From: Megaleporinus macrocephalus
Lineage: Eukaryota; Chordata; Actinopteri; Characiformes; Anostomidae
Reading direction: 5' to 3'
Length of the DNA: 64,000 nucleotides
NCBI GenBank assembly: GCA_021613375.1
Contig: CM038727.1
Coordinates: 3,699,587 to 3,763,586, forward strand
Shown here: positions 34,673 through 45,968 of the stretch, piece by piece
How the letters are laid out: each line of letters starts with the position of its first letter
How positions within the stretch are numbered: position 1 is the stretch's first letter
The notes under the pieces: generated by a model
The model's database searches: none
What the model saw: the letters and a program-made list of their open reading frames with translations, nothing else
Told to the model about the DNA's origin: nothing
Program-made: the position numbers and the translations under genes

Positions 34673-35630
34673 AAATGTGTAATTACATGTAGCTTTGTGG
34701 TGTGGGCTGTGCTTCACGATCATTTTAAGACCATTTGGAACCTAAACGTTGAGCCGGACCTGCTTTTGACACGATCACTTAATAATTCCAGCGTTCTCTT
34801 CAGATATAAACACTAATATTTACACGTTCTCTAACGCTTTCCTAAGCTGCTCCCTCAGTGGTGGAGGAGAATCCTGTGAAGTGAGTGAGGAGCGGAGAGA
34901 GAGCGCGCAGGTGACCGGGCGGAGTTGATTGTGTTTCTCCTGTTTGAGCGAGGGCCGTGTTGGAGTTGGCGTATGTTAATGGAGCGGTTATTGGAGCCAT
35001 TAGTGACATGATTAGCAGGTGAGAGGGGTGATGGGGAAGGAGTGGCGGAGTGATTTGTCTTCTCCTGAGAGAGCAGGGATCAATGCAAACCGCCTCAACG
35101 AGCCGTGTAAACTCATTAGCTCGGAGAGACCCGTCTCTGTATTTACATACATTAACCAGCGCGCTGTCCGGGCCGGCGCGCCTGTGATTGGGTTAATGTG
35201 TTAATGAGTGCCGGAGTGCGCCTGTGACTTTCTAATTAGAGTGTGTCGAGGTATGTGAACTGTGTGATTCTTCAATCAGGCTGTGCTGTTAAAGGGTTAA
35301 AGAGGAGCTCCCGCTTTGTGTTGGCGTGAATGCGCACCTGAGAGCGTTACACACTTGTACGGCTTGTTGTTTTGTACGCGCGTGATCCGAAAGGAGTGTG
35401 ACGGGGAGATAAATTCATTCACTCTCTCCGCTGCTATGATAATCTTCGTCTCCGTGGCTGTGTTTGCTTTTCCGCGCTCCTCCTAATTAACCCCAGTGTC
35501 GCCGAAACCAGATCAGCACTCAGAACTGTCCCACAGTGATAAGCACACAGCACGTCACGGAGTAAAGACAGGAATCCAGAATAAGAGATGACGATAGGAC
35601 AGTAGCAGTAGATCAAATACACAGATAAAC
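34673..35630. promoter_or_regulatory. Candidate conserved block in intron 1
   Basis: Unique balanced sequence between two minisatellites. The stretch 34970-35260 is dense in homeodomain-type cores (TCATTAGC, GTTAATGTGTTAATGAG, TCTAATTAGA) with interspersed CpG. No recognisable coding frame. An enhancer role near gli3 is plausible but unproven. Confidence 0.35.
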
Positions 35631-35631
35631 T

Positions 35632-36282
35632 GTTACACTACCTTCACCTACCTGTGTACAGGTAAACTGTAACACTACCTTCACCTACCTGTGTACAGCT
35701 AAACTGTAACACTACATTTACCTACCTGTGTACAGGTAAACTGTAACACTACCTTCACCTACCTGTGTACAGGTAAACTGTAACACTACCTTCACCTACC
35801 CGTGTACAGGTAAACTGTAACACTACCTTCACCTACCCGTGTACAGGTAAACTGTAACACTACCTTCACCTACCTGTGTACAGGTAAACTGTAACACTAC
35901 CTTCACCTACCTGTGTACAGGTAAACTGTAACACTACCTTCACCTACCTGTGTACAGGTAAACTGTTACACTACCTTCACCTACACTACCTTCACCTACC
36001 TGTGTACAGGTAAACTGTAACACTACCTTCACCTACCTGTGTACAGGTAAACTGTAACACTACCCTCACCTACCTGTGTACAGGTAAACTGTAACACTAC
36101 CCTCACCTACCTGTGTACAGGTAAACTGTAACACTACCCTCACCTACCTGTGTACAGGTAAACTGTAACACTAGCTTCACCTACCTGAGTACAGGTAAAC
36201 TGTAACACTAGCTTCACCTACCTGTGTACATGTAATCTGTAATACTACCTTAACCTACCTGTGTACAGGTAAACTGTAATTG
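35632..36282. repeat. 37-bp minisatellite (unit B), forward
   Basis: About 17 units of TACCTGTGTACAGGTAAACT plus GTAACACTACCTTCACC. Each unit contains the near-palindrome ACCTGTGTACAGGT. One unit is partly deleted near 35970-35995, where CACTACCTTCACCTA repeats at short spacing. Confidence 0.97.
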
Positions 36283-36458
36283 TAAGGTGTTGCTAGGCTG
36301 TTCCTACAGTATCCTATGTGGTCACTGTGGTGATGCTTAGTGGTTGTTATGATACCCCAGGTGGTCGCTAATGTGTATTCAAGGTGATTTCTAAGGTGTT
36401 GCTGTGTTGTTGCTTTTGTATATCCCAGGTGTTGGCTAAGGTGTTGCTAAGTGGTTTA
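36283..36458. repeat. Inverted copy of unit-A minisatellite
   Basis: Read on the minus strand this segment matches the A array at about 34395-34545, including CACCTTGAATACACATTAGC and ACCACTAAGCATCACC. It is sandwiched between forward and inverted B arrays. Confidence 0.9.
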
Positions 36459-36940
36459 CCTGTAAACAGGTAGGTGAAGGTAGTGTTACAGTTTACCTGT
36501 ACACAGGTAGGTGAAAGTAGTGTTACAGTTTACCTGTACACAGGTAGGTGAAGGTAGTGTCACAGTTTACCTGTTCACAGGTAGGTGAAGTTAGTGTTAC
36601 AGTTTACCTGTACACAGGTAGGTGAAGGTAGTGTCACAGTTTACCTGTACACAGGTAGGTGAAGGTAGTGTCACAGTTTACCTGTACACAGGTAGGTGAA
36701 GTTAGTGTTACAGTTTACCTGTACACAGGTAGGTGAAGGTAGTGTTACAGTTTACCTGTACACAGGTAGGTGAAGGTAGTGTCACAGTTTACCTGTACAC
36801 AGGTAGGTGAAGGTAGTGTCACAGTTTACCTGTACACAGGTAGGTGAAGTTAGTGTTACAGTTTACCTGTACACAGGTAGGTGAAGTTAGTGTTACAGTT
36901 TACCTGTACACAGGTAGGTGAAGGTAGTGTTACAGTTTCC
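36459..36940. repeat. 37-bp minisatellite (unit B), inverted
   Basis: About 13 units of the reverse complement of unit B, carrying TTTACCTGTACACAGGTAGG and TGAAGGTAGTGTTACAG. With 35632-36282 it forms an inverted repeat of several hundred bases around the inverted A segment. Confidence 0.97.
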
Positions 36941-37751
36941 AGTGTTTCTTCTTATGGCCCTATCACCCATCCCTTCATACAGTTACTCTTAAAGGGCCAA
37001 GACCCTTTTTCTGTGCTGCCTAGCTACCTAGGTATCTCTGTCAGCCCTTGTCTGACTGATAAGCCTGGCAGTCGTAACAAGAAGAGGTTTAAAACAAGGA
37101 ACATGGAAAACTGAAAGATGAGAGTGACTTGGTGGTGGAAGTGCCTTTTGTGGGATATGGAAGCAATTCCCAGTGACTGTGTGATGCATTTTGGTAGTGA
37201 ACACTGAGTAACGCTGTAAGAGAAGAAGACTGTATAAAGTTCTGACCAGTGAAGCAGACGAGTGCAGGACAGGTAACCCACATCAACCCAGCTCAGCTCA
37301 GCCACCGGTAACACTATTACAACACAGTAAAACAGTACAAATCTCTTTAGCCACTAGTGGGACACTATAATAACATAACAAGCAATACAATAAATGTTAG
37401 CTTAGTATTGAGCGATCTTATCGGTCCAACGATGTATCGGCCGACTCATATACAGTCTGCAGCTCTCATTACAGCCTCTGAGCAGAATCTCTCCACTCCT
37501 CTGTTCGCTGTATCTTCATCGCTTCCCAGCTGTGCGTGTGTGTTTGTCTCTGTGTGTGGGTGTGCGGTGATGCCGATCCCTCTGGGCTTGGTGATGATGA
37601 AGATAATGAGGATGAGGAGCTGCTGGAGCTCCTGTGCGTTGAGTGCGGGAGAACGCCTGAGATGTAGCCTTCGCTTCCCGGCAAGCGTTCAGGCACGCGT
37701 GTGTCCCTTTGTAGGTGTGTGTTTGCGTGAGGATGGAGGATGTGTCGGCTC

Positions 37752-37788
<37 letters not shown>

Positions 37789-38570
37789 GGGGGTGGGAGA
37801 CAGAGAGCTGTTGGAAGTTTCCAGAAGTCCCTCAGTGCCTGCCTCCCTGGTGTGTTTGATCCATACCTCTCTCTCTCGCTCTCTTCCTTACTTCTACAAC
37901 TCTATTTACACTCAGTCCGACTCATAGGAATACACACACGCACACGTGTGGAGGTGTGCATATTTACCTGCGTGTGAACAGATGGTAGTGAGTGTTTACG
38001 CAAACACACCAGAGTGCACAAACACACTGTATATAATTGGATGCTAAACAAGGTCAATACCTAAAGCTTGTCTAAGGTAAAGCTCTCTGATACACGCCAC
38101 ACAGCAGCAGTGTGTCTGTGGTGAGGTCCAGTGAGGCCTGGCTCACAATCAGTGGACCAGTTCATCTTAAAGGTGTGCATTGGGGTTGAGCGGGGTCAGA
38201 GCTCTGTGCAGGAGACCACTGGAGTTTCTCCACACCAAACATCTCCATGTCTTTATGTCCCTGGCTTTGTGTACAGGGACACAAAGCCAGAGTCTGAGCC
38301 CAAACCCTGACACCCGCTCCGGACTATTATTCCCCCTCCACCAAACTATACTGTTGCATTCCGGTAGATAGCATCTCTTGGACTCATTCTCCAAACCCAG
38401 AATTCTCTTTCAGTTTCCAAAATCTGGATGTTTCTGTTATTAACCCTCACCCTCTATCTAGTTATCTATCTTCATCAGCCCTTGTCTGACTGATAAGCCT
38501 GACAATCGAAACAGGAAGACGTGGGTTCGTAACAAGAAACACCCTAACAGGCACCCTGGAAATACCCCAG
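36941..38570. other. Intron 1 with a short duplication and a (GT)n run
   Basis: Mostly unique. A 46-55 bp phrase with CAGCCCTTGTCTGACTGATA occurs at 37040 and again at 38476, each followed by text with CGTAACAAGAA. A GT run lies at 37754-37787 in a GT-rich region. A short 13-base hairpin (CTGGCTTTGTGT with ACACAAAGCCAG) is seen at 38262-38292. The frames here (for example 37357-37977) lack any family signature. Confidence 0.5.
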
Positions 38571-38604
38571 TCGGGGGCTGGAGTTGGGCAGTTGTGGGTC
38601 AAAC

Positions 38605-40590
38605 GTTTAGTACACTACCAGCCAAACGTTTTAGATACACTACCAGTCAAACGTTTTAGATACACTACCAGCCAAACGTTTTAGATACACTACCAGTCAA
38701 ACGTTTTAGATACACTACCAGTCAAACGTTTTAGATACACTACCAGCCAAACGTTTTAGATACACTACCAGTCAAACGTTTTAGATACACTACCAGTCAA
38801 ATGTTTTAGATACACTACCAGACAAACGTTTTAGATAAACTACCAGTCAAACGTTTTAGATAAACTACCAGCCCAAACGTTTTAGATACACTACCAGCCA
38901 AACGTTTTAGATACTCTACCAGTCAAACGTTTTAGATACACTACCAGTCAAACGTTTTAGATACTCTACCAGACAAACGTTTTAGATACTCTACCAGCCA
39001 AACGTTTTAGATACACTACCAGTCAAACGTTTTAGATACTCTACCAGACAAACGTTTTAGATACTCTACCAGACAAACGTTTTAGTAACACTACCAGACA
39101 AACGTTTTAGATACTCTACCAGTCAAACGTTTTAGATACACTACCAGTCGAACGTTTTAGATACTCTACCAGACAAACGTTTTAGATACACTACCAGCCA
39201 AACGTTTTAGATACACTACCAGTCAAACGTTTTAGTAACACTACCAGTCAAACGTTTTAGATACACTACCAGTCAGACGTTTTAGATACACTACCAGTCA
39301 AACGTTTTAGATACACTACCAGTCAAACGTTTTAGATACTCTACCAGACAAACGTTTTAGATACACTACCAGACAAACGTTTTAGATTCACTACCAGACA
39401 AACGTTTTAGATTCACTACCAGTCAAACGTTTTAGATTCACTACCAGTCAAACGTTTTAGATACACTACCAGTCAAACGTTTTAGATACACTACCAGCCA
39501 AACGTTTTAGATACACTACCAGCCAAACGTTTTAGATACTCTACCAGCCAAACGTTTTAGTAACACTACCAGACAAACGTTTTAGATACACTACCAGTCA
39601 AACGTTTTAGATACACTACCAGTCAAACGTTTTAGATACTCTACCAGACAAACGTTTTAGATACACTACCAGTCAAACGTTTTAGATACACTACCAGCCA
39701 AACGTTTTAGATACACTACCAGTCAAACGTTTTAGATACACTACCAGACAAACGTTTTAGATACACTACCAGACAAACGTTTTAGATACACTACCAGTCA
39801 AACGTTTTAGTACACTACCAGTCAAACGTTTTAGATACACTACCAGTCAAACGTTTTAGATACTCTACCAGACAAACGTTTTAGATACACTACCAGTCAA
39901 ACGTTTTAGATACACTACCAGTCAAACGTTTTAGATACTCTACCAGACAAACGTTTTAGATACACTACCAGACAAACGTTTTAGATACACTACCAGTCAA
40001 ACGTTTTAGATACACTACCAGTCAAACGTTTTAGATACACTACCAGTCAAACGTTTTAGATACACTACCAGTCAAACGTTTTAGATACTCTACCAGACAA
40101 ACGTTTTAGATACACTACCAGTCAAACGTTTTAGATACACTACCAGTCAAACGTTTTAGATACACTACCGGTCAAACGTTTTAGATACACTACCGGTCAA
40201 ACGCTTTAGATACACTACCAGACAAATGTTTTAGATACACTACCGGTCAAACGCTTTAGATACACTACCAGACAAACGTTTTAGATACACTACCAGTCAA
40301 ACGTTTTAGATACACTACCGGTCAAACGTTTTAGATACACTACCAGTCAAACGCTTTAGATACACTACCAGACAAACGTTTTAGATACACTACCAGACAA
40401 ACGTTTTAGATACACTACCAGTCAAACGTTTTAGATACTCTACCAGTCAAACGTTTTAGATACACTACCAGACAAACGTTTTAGATACACTACCAGTCAA
40501 ACGTTTTAGATACACTACCAGTCAAACGTTTTAGATACTCTACCAGACAAACGTTTTAGATACACTACCAGTCACACGTTTTAGAACATT
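38605..40590. repeat. 25-bp satellite resembling a Tc1 terminal repeat, about 79 copies
   Basis: The unit is TACACTACCAGTCAAACGTT plus TTAGA. Its first 21 bases match the terminal repeat of the Tc1-like element at 24520 at 18 positions; some units (40170-40330) read ACCGGTCAAACG and are one base closer. Variants are GTC, GCC or GAC after CCA, and ATACAC or ATACTC. Each unit has the 8-base palindrome AAACGTTT with one CpG. No coding potential. Confidence 0.97.
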
Positions 40591-40619
40591 ACGAGGGTTC
40601 TACCAGATACTAAACCTTA

Positions 40620-40730
40620 AAACTACATATCATCACTGTCTAAAGAAAACTTTACAGTAGAGACCAAAAACAATCATATAAAGAAGTTTTATTCCAGTTG
40701 ATTTGGAGCATTTCTATTGGTCCATCTTTA
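40620..40730. mobile_element. Copy 4 (partial) of the dispersed repeat family
   Basis: Contains CACTGTCTAAAGAAAACTTT and GGAGCATTTCTATTGGTCCA in the order seen in the other copies. It follows the 25-bp satellite directly. Confidence 0.5.
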
Positions 40731-40779
40731 AACATTCCCAGCATGTTGTGTTCAGATGATATGCTCACTCACACTTATA

Positions 40780-41300
40780 TTAAAGCCGCCGGCGGCTGTG
40801 ATTCCTGCTGAGTAAACAGACTGTTTCTTAAGGGTTAAACTCTTTAGCTGGTCGAGCGAGCCTGACTTCCGAACCACAAAAGCTCTGTATAAATACAGCG
40901 TTCAGGGGTTTTCATCCGAGCTGGTTTTCATCTGCTTCATCTACAGTGCAAACTGTCTGTCTTCACGGCTCACGCTCCAGCTGCAGCGCGTTATCTGCAC
41001 GCACGCTTTCGCCTCCCTCGTCACGGCCAAATCCGCAGCGCCGCAGCCGCTCGCCGCAGCCGCGCTCGCTTCCCTTGGAAACTTTTCCGCGAAGATGGCT
41101 CGGCGCCCACCTGATAAAAGACTGAATGGACGCTGGAGCGCGAAAAAATGAACGGAGCAAGAAAGATGGGGGGATGAATTGAAAAAAAAAACCCTAGAAT
41201 GTCTCTGGAATGTATGACTCAACAGCTTCTGGAAGCCGGCCCACTTGGGTCAGGAAGTGGGCTATAAAAGCGACTCCTGCATTCTTCGTTCTCTCCTTCC
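40780..41300 (+). promoter_or_regulatory. CpG-rich block with two TATA boxes, possible internal promoter
   Basis: TATAAATA lies at 40888-40895 and TATAAAAG at 41263-41270, the latter in the context GGGCTATAAAAGCG. Between them is a CpG-rich stretch (40960-41110, with GCCGCAGCCGCTCGCCGCAG). This could start an alternative gli3 first exon or an independent transcript. No convincing first-exon donor was identified downstream, so the call is weak. Confidence 0.3.
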
Positions 41301-41639
41301 TTCACTCCCTTCGTTTTCCCCCTCCCTCCTTCCTTTCCACACTCTCTCCATCTCTCTCCTCCCCTCTGCTTCCACCCAGGACGGCGTCCAAACTCCTGGA
41401 TAACTTCATCTGGCCTGCTTCTAAAAGCAGACTCGTCCCTCGCTCGCTCCCCTCCCTCGCCCTTTATCTCTGTTTACTCTGAAACTAATGCGCTCCCTTC
41501 GCTTGACCCTCTACTTCTGCTCTCGGCCCTCCTCCATCCATCTTTTTCCTTCTGAACGCCTTTATTTTGCATTCAACCAACCCACCCCCCCCTCACAACC
41601 CCCCACACCTCCCTTGGTTTTTGCACGACGTGGCTGCGT
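41301..41639. other. Pyrimidine-rich intron DNA
   Basis: CT-rich, with TCCCTCCTTCCTTTCC-like phrases and a C-rich part at 41580-41610. The frames at 41210-41482 and 41488-41670 are low complexity without known domains. Confidence 0.5.
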
Positions 41640-41990
41640 GACTTCATCTAGTCTCATTTCTGGCCTGTAATAAGCTGTAATGGCGAAGCCGCCAGGGTCT
41701 GTAGAAGAATTAATAAGAGCCAATAAAGTGTGCCTGTGGGGTAGCGGGCCGTCTTTAAGTAAACATTATGACTCCTCCAGGGGGTTGCGTGGAGGGGGTT
41801 TTGGGGGGGCTGGGGGGTCCGAGCTTTGGCTTGATGAATCGTCTTGAAGCTGTGGGACGGGTAATTTGCTCCTCGATTCCGCACCAGCGGGGCTAATAGG
41901 GCATCATCTGCCTGATTGGATAAGTAAGAAAATGTGTGCGTGTGTGTTGTGCATGCTCGCCAGTGCACCATGTAAGGGCATGCGCGTCTG
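41640..41990. promoter_or_regulatory. Candidate conserved block in intron 1
   Basis: Unique sequence with several homeodomain-like cores (GAATTAATAAGAGCC, AAACATTATGACTCC, GGGTAATTTGCTCC, GGGGCTAATAGGGC) and no simple repeats apart from a G run at 41800. The look is that of a developmental enhancer, but it rests on composition only. Confidence 0.35.
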
Positions 41991-42105
41991 CATTTCTAGG
42001 CTTGCAACAATAAATCTGCATCGATGCAGCTAACAAATAGCAAACTAGAAAAAAGTGCATTTCCTTAAGGAAACGCAGGATGCATGCAAAGCATGAGCAG
42101 TGTGA

Positions 42106-42968
42106 GGAACGAGGGATGAATAAAGGGCAGATAGAGGAGTGTGGGTCAGTATGTCTGTGGATTAGAGGTTGGGAATCTGTCCTGAGTGAGTACAGCCAGT
42201 TTGGAGGCTATAGGTTTAACGAAACCCTGATGTTTGGGTTGGGATGAAAATGAATGGGTTCCTTTGGCAGGAACGAGGGATGAATAAATGACAAATAGAG
42301 GAGTGCAGGTCAGTATGTCTGTGGATTAGAGGTTGGGGATCTGCTCTGAGTGAGCACAGGCAGTTTGGAGGCTGTAGGTTGAACGAAGCCGCAATGTTTG
42401 GGTTGGGCTATAAATTAATGGAATCCTATGGGAAGAACGAGGGATGAATAAACGACAAATAGAGGAGTGCGGGTCAGTGTGTCTGTGGATTAGAGGTTGG
42501 GAATCTGTCCTGAGTGAGTACAGCCAGTTTGGAGGCTGTAGGTTTAACGAAACCCTGATTTTTTAGGTTTGGCTAAAAATTAATGGGTTCCTTTGGCAGG
42601 AACGAGGGATGAATAAACAATAAATAGAGGAGTGTGGGTCAGTATGTCTGTGGATTAGAGGTTGGGGATCTGCTCTGAGTGAATACAGCCAGTTTGGAGG
42701 CTGTAGGTGTAACGAAGCCGCAATGTTTGGGTTGGGCTATAAATTAATGGAATCCTATGGGAAGAACGAGGGATGAATAAACGACAAATAGAGGAGTGCG
42801 GGTCAGTGTGTCTGTGGATTAGAGGTTGGGGATCTGCTCTGAGTGAGTACAGGCAGTTTGGAGGCTGTAGGTGTAACGAAACCCTGATATTTGGGTTTGG
42901 CTGAAAATGAATGGGGTCCTTTGGCAGGAACGAGGGATGAATAAACGACAAATAGAGGAGTGCGGGTT
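42106..42968. repeat. 164-bp tandem repeat, about 5.3 copies
   Basis: AACGAGGGATGAATAAA recurs at about 42107, 42271, 42437, 42601, 42767 and 42930. Within each unit are GAGGAGTGCGGGTCAGT, GTCTGTGGATTAGAGGTTGG and CAGTTTGGAGGCTGTAGG. Alternate units end in GGTTCCTTTGGCAGG or AATCCTATGGGAAG, so the duplication step may have been a dimer. Confidence 0.95.
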
Positions 42969-43615
42969 TTATTTTAATACTTCTTGGGACTAAATTGGCC
43001 ACGTTCTAGTTTTTAAAAGTATACTTTTAAGTACACTTTAAGTGTAAGAGTAGTAAACCAAGTATAAAACTAGTTTACATCTTTTGTACTGAAACTACAC
43101 TAAAAGTAATCTTAAGGGTTTATACTGTTAGTTTACTAGCTTGTAAGTTTTCTTTAAGTAAACTTAACATAATACTTATAATTTACTGCTTATATTATTG
43201 TTGTACTTTAAAGTATATGACTAGGTTTAAGGTTTAAGAACTTAACAATGTTTACTTACTCACCAGTAGATACACGTAAAATACACTCAGATTAAGAAAC
43301 ATATTAGTATCTTTATAAATCTTTATGAATCAAATTTTAAATAAATATTGTACTGAATGTGTTTTTGTGCAGAGCAAGAATACTTACTTCTACTATCTCA
43401 ATCAAAAGATTAAGTACAAGTAAAGACCAAATATACTTAGTCTGTTCTATACTTGTCAGTAGAACCCCAGCATACTTAAGTATAACTGTGTTTAGTATAT
43501 CACTGAGAAGTACATAAAAAGTAAACTGAAAGTATACTCACTTCCTTTTAGTTTAAAAGAAGTAAACTAATGGTACACTTGAATAAACTTCTTTTTTGTA
43601 AGGGATTGTTTACAG
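42969..43615. other. AT-rich block with recurring AGTATAC/AGTAAACT phrases
   Basis: The words AAGTATA, AGTAAACT and TACACTT recur on both strands over about 600 bp, ending at CTTCTTTTTTGTAAGGGA. The style suggests a non-autonomous DNA transposon, but I could not define terminal repeats or target-site duplications. No coding frame. Confidence 0.35.
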
Positions 43616-43959
43616 TTCTCATCTAATACCTGCTTTGACTGCTCAGTACTTCATTAAGATAAATCAAGATTACTGCTGAAGGAACTGAACACATTCATAC
43701 AATGTCTGGGGCGTCCAGGAGAAATCTGGAACCTAACTTTGTTCTTCAAACTGGATCAAGATCTGATCTACTTCTCTCACAATAACATATTCATGTTACT
43801 TTGTATTGTATGTATGATTATTTATCTGTTCTAATCAGATCTGGTGATCAGATACAGCCTTTTAAACTATCAGCTCTATCAGGTGCCTCAGACTTTTACC
43901 CAGTAGAGTATATCACTGCTCTTATTCCCTTTAAACTCAACTAAATGCTGCTCCCAAAC
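43616..43959. other. Intron 1, unique DNA, nothing recognised
   Basis: A/T-rich with no motif or repeat that I can name. The phrase TTTACAGTTCTCATCTAATACCT recurs (split here as TTTACAGTTCTC and ATCTAATACCT) at about 43610 and 46021, so part is dispersed. Confidence 0.4.
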
Positions 43960-44560
43960 GTTTGGCCCCTGGTGCATGAGTTGAGATGTTAAAATCCCGT
44001 TTAGGAAGCCTGCTTTCCGAGTCATAAACCAGGGCGGCCAGATGAGCGGGAGGCTGGGACTACGCCGCGGTGTCCAGCACCTGTTGGGAGTCTTTGAGGC
44101 GTCTGTTTTTGACAAGCAGAGCTCTGGGGACGCGAGCAGGAGACCCCTTTTTAAAGCGTACCAGGCCTGCCACAGCCGGGCGCTTGATCCCAGTCGGCGC
44201 AGAAAACAGAGTGCGCGCGCGAGTGTGTGTGTGTGCGTGAGGGACACAGTTTTTCATCAGCAAAGAAAGTCCTCCCTTCACTCATCAGCTCCCTGGGGTG
44301 CCCTCGCACGCCGCACACACATATATTCACACAGGCCTCCGTCTCCCTTTGGACTTTCAGACTCCACGTCTGTCACACAGACATGAAGAGCGAGTTTGAC
44401 GCATGCACACAACAAGGCAAGCGCACTCTTGTGTGTTCTAGAGCCCCAAGGAACACCTGGCCCTCACCTGGATCCGGCGTGAGAGCCCAGGGGTTACCAC
44501 TTGTACCATCATGGCTCCCCTGGTCTGGCCACAGCAGTTCCTTTTAAGAGTAGACGTTGA
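43960..44560. promoter_or_regulatory. Candidate conserved block in intron 1
   Basis: Unique GC-balanced sequence. The stretch 43985-44160 has no simple repeat and contains CAGCACCTGTTGGGAGTC with an E-box. A short GT run lies at 44222-44235. Several overlapping frames on both strands lack known domains. A regulatory role is inferred only. Confidence 0.25.
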
Positions 44561-44703
44561 TCCTCCATGCTTGTGGGATGTAGCGCAACCTCCAGAGGTC
44601 AGTCTCAGTATCAATACTGGAAAAGATTAAATACCATCTCTCTAGTAGCCCCCGCTGGATTAGTGACCAGTGCACTGCTGCCCCTATTGTTGTATATTAA
44701 TAT

Positions 44704-45312
44704 AGGCTGTGTCTCAAACTCTAGTGAGTGTGTAAGTAGGCTGTCTAGGTAGTGAGTGTGTAAGTAGGCTGTCTAGGTAGTGAGTGTGTAAGTATCAGTG
44801 TTCTCTCCTCATCTCTCCTCATAAAACAGATTACTGAGACGCTCTAGTTAGAGAGAGACTGCGTCACGACTTGTTCCCGCCCACTGCAGCACGCCACCGG
44901 TGGTTTAGCTGGTTGCTAAGACACCGGCCGCCGTCCAAAACAATAGCCAAGGCTTAAAACTCCGCTAAATGCTAATGTCTGGAGTATAAAAGTGTAAATG
45001 GTGAAGGACTCGTTACAGAGTTGATAATAAAATACTGTTTTGTGTGATTATATGACCAGAAACACATTAAAACTCCAGAAAGAATCAAAATAACTCACAT
45101 TTTAAAACCACTTCACTGCTCCTAGATTAGCCTGCACTGCATCATGGGATTGTCTTAGCGGCTGAGGAAGCGTTCAATTCTTTCTTTAAAATCAGGTCTA
45201 AATAAGGTTCCTCAGTAGACAGCATGTTTAAGGTATGTAAGTATTGGGACAGTCTACATATCGGGACGTAAAATGCTGCCTATGTAGGAGGTCACTAGGT
45301 TTTGAGACACAC
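44704..45312. mobile_element. Non-autonomous DNA element, copy 1 (about 610 bp)
   Basis: The left end reads AGGCTGTGTCTCAAACTC and the right end TTTTGAGACACACCCA, an inverted pair. Inside, the text matches inverted sequence at 57902-58447 over about 500 bp, and its right third matches 58448-58650 directly. Markers are CCACCGGTGGTTTAGCTGG, AGACAGCATGTTTAAGGTAT and CATGGGATTGTCTTAGCGG. No transposase frame. The family is probably hAT- or Harbinger-like, but the target-site duplication could not be fixed. Confidence 0.75.
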
Positions 45313-45332
45313 CCACTATGTATATAAATATA

Positions 45333-45490
45333 TATCATTGTTGTCCAATGAAAAATAAGTATATCCAAAATAGCAACTTTACTTTTAATGCAAGTCAGTG
45401 GAACCAAAAAATTTTTCCAAGCCATTTTGGGACATTTCTATTGGTCATCATGAAATGTAAATGGCAGCTCTCCAGTTTAAATGATGTAAA
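45333..45490. mobile_element. Copy 5 of the dispersed repeat family
   Basis: It starts TTGTCCAATGAAAAATAAG and continues with AAATAGCAACTTTACTTTTA, AGTCAGTGGAACCA and GGACATTTCTATTGGTCATC. It runs into the following TA repeat. Confidence 0.6.
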
Positions 45491-45491
45491 A

Positions 45492-45494
<3 letters not shown>

Positions 45495-45579
<85 letters not shown>
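45495..45579. repeat. (TA)n microsatellite
   Basis: About 42 uninterrupted TA units. It follows a copy of the dispersed repeat family, as does a TA run adjoining copy 3 at 25070. Confidence 0.97.
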
Positions 45580-45582
<3 letters not shown>

Positions 45583-45675
45583 GAAAATATATACAGTACT
45601 GTGGGGCCATAATTATATTTAAAAACCTGTTTTACATACAGAAAGCTTTTATTTTGCTCATTATTTAAATATTCA

Positions 45676-45968
45676 AAAAGTATTAATAGAGTAAGTGGTG
45701 CTTTTACACTTTATTATTAAATATTAATCAGTATTAATAGAGTAAGTGGTGCTTTTACACTTTATTATTAAATATTAATCAGTATTAATAGAGTAAGTAG
45801 TGCTTTTACACTTTATTATTAAATATTAATCAGTATTAATAGAGTAAGTAGAGCTTTTACACTTTATTATTAAATATTAATCAGTATTAATAGAGTAAGT
45901 AGTGCTTTTACACTTTATTATTAAATATTAATCAGTATTAATAGAGTAAGTAGTGCTTTTACATACGT
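45676..45968. repeat. 51-bp tandem repeat, about 5.7 copies
   Basis: Unit phrases are CTTTTACACTTTATTATTAA and ATATTAATCAGTATTAATAG, then AGTAAGTGGTG. CTTTTACACT falls at 45701 and 45752, giving the period. Units differ by only one or two bases, so expansion is recent. Confidence 0.96.

Noticed and set aside
38605..40590. CRISPR array
   Set aside because: Repeats are contiguous with no spacers, and the context is a vertebrate genome. The same holds for the 20-, 34- and 37-bp arrays.
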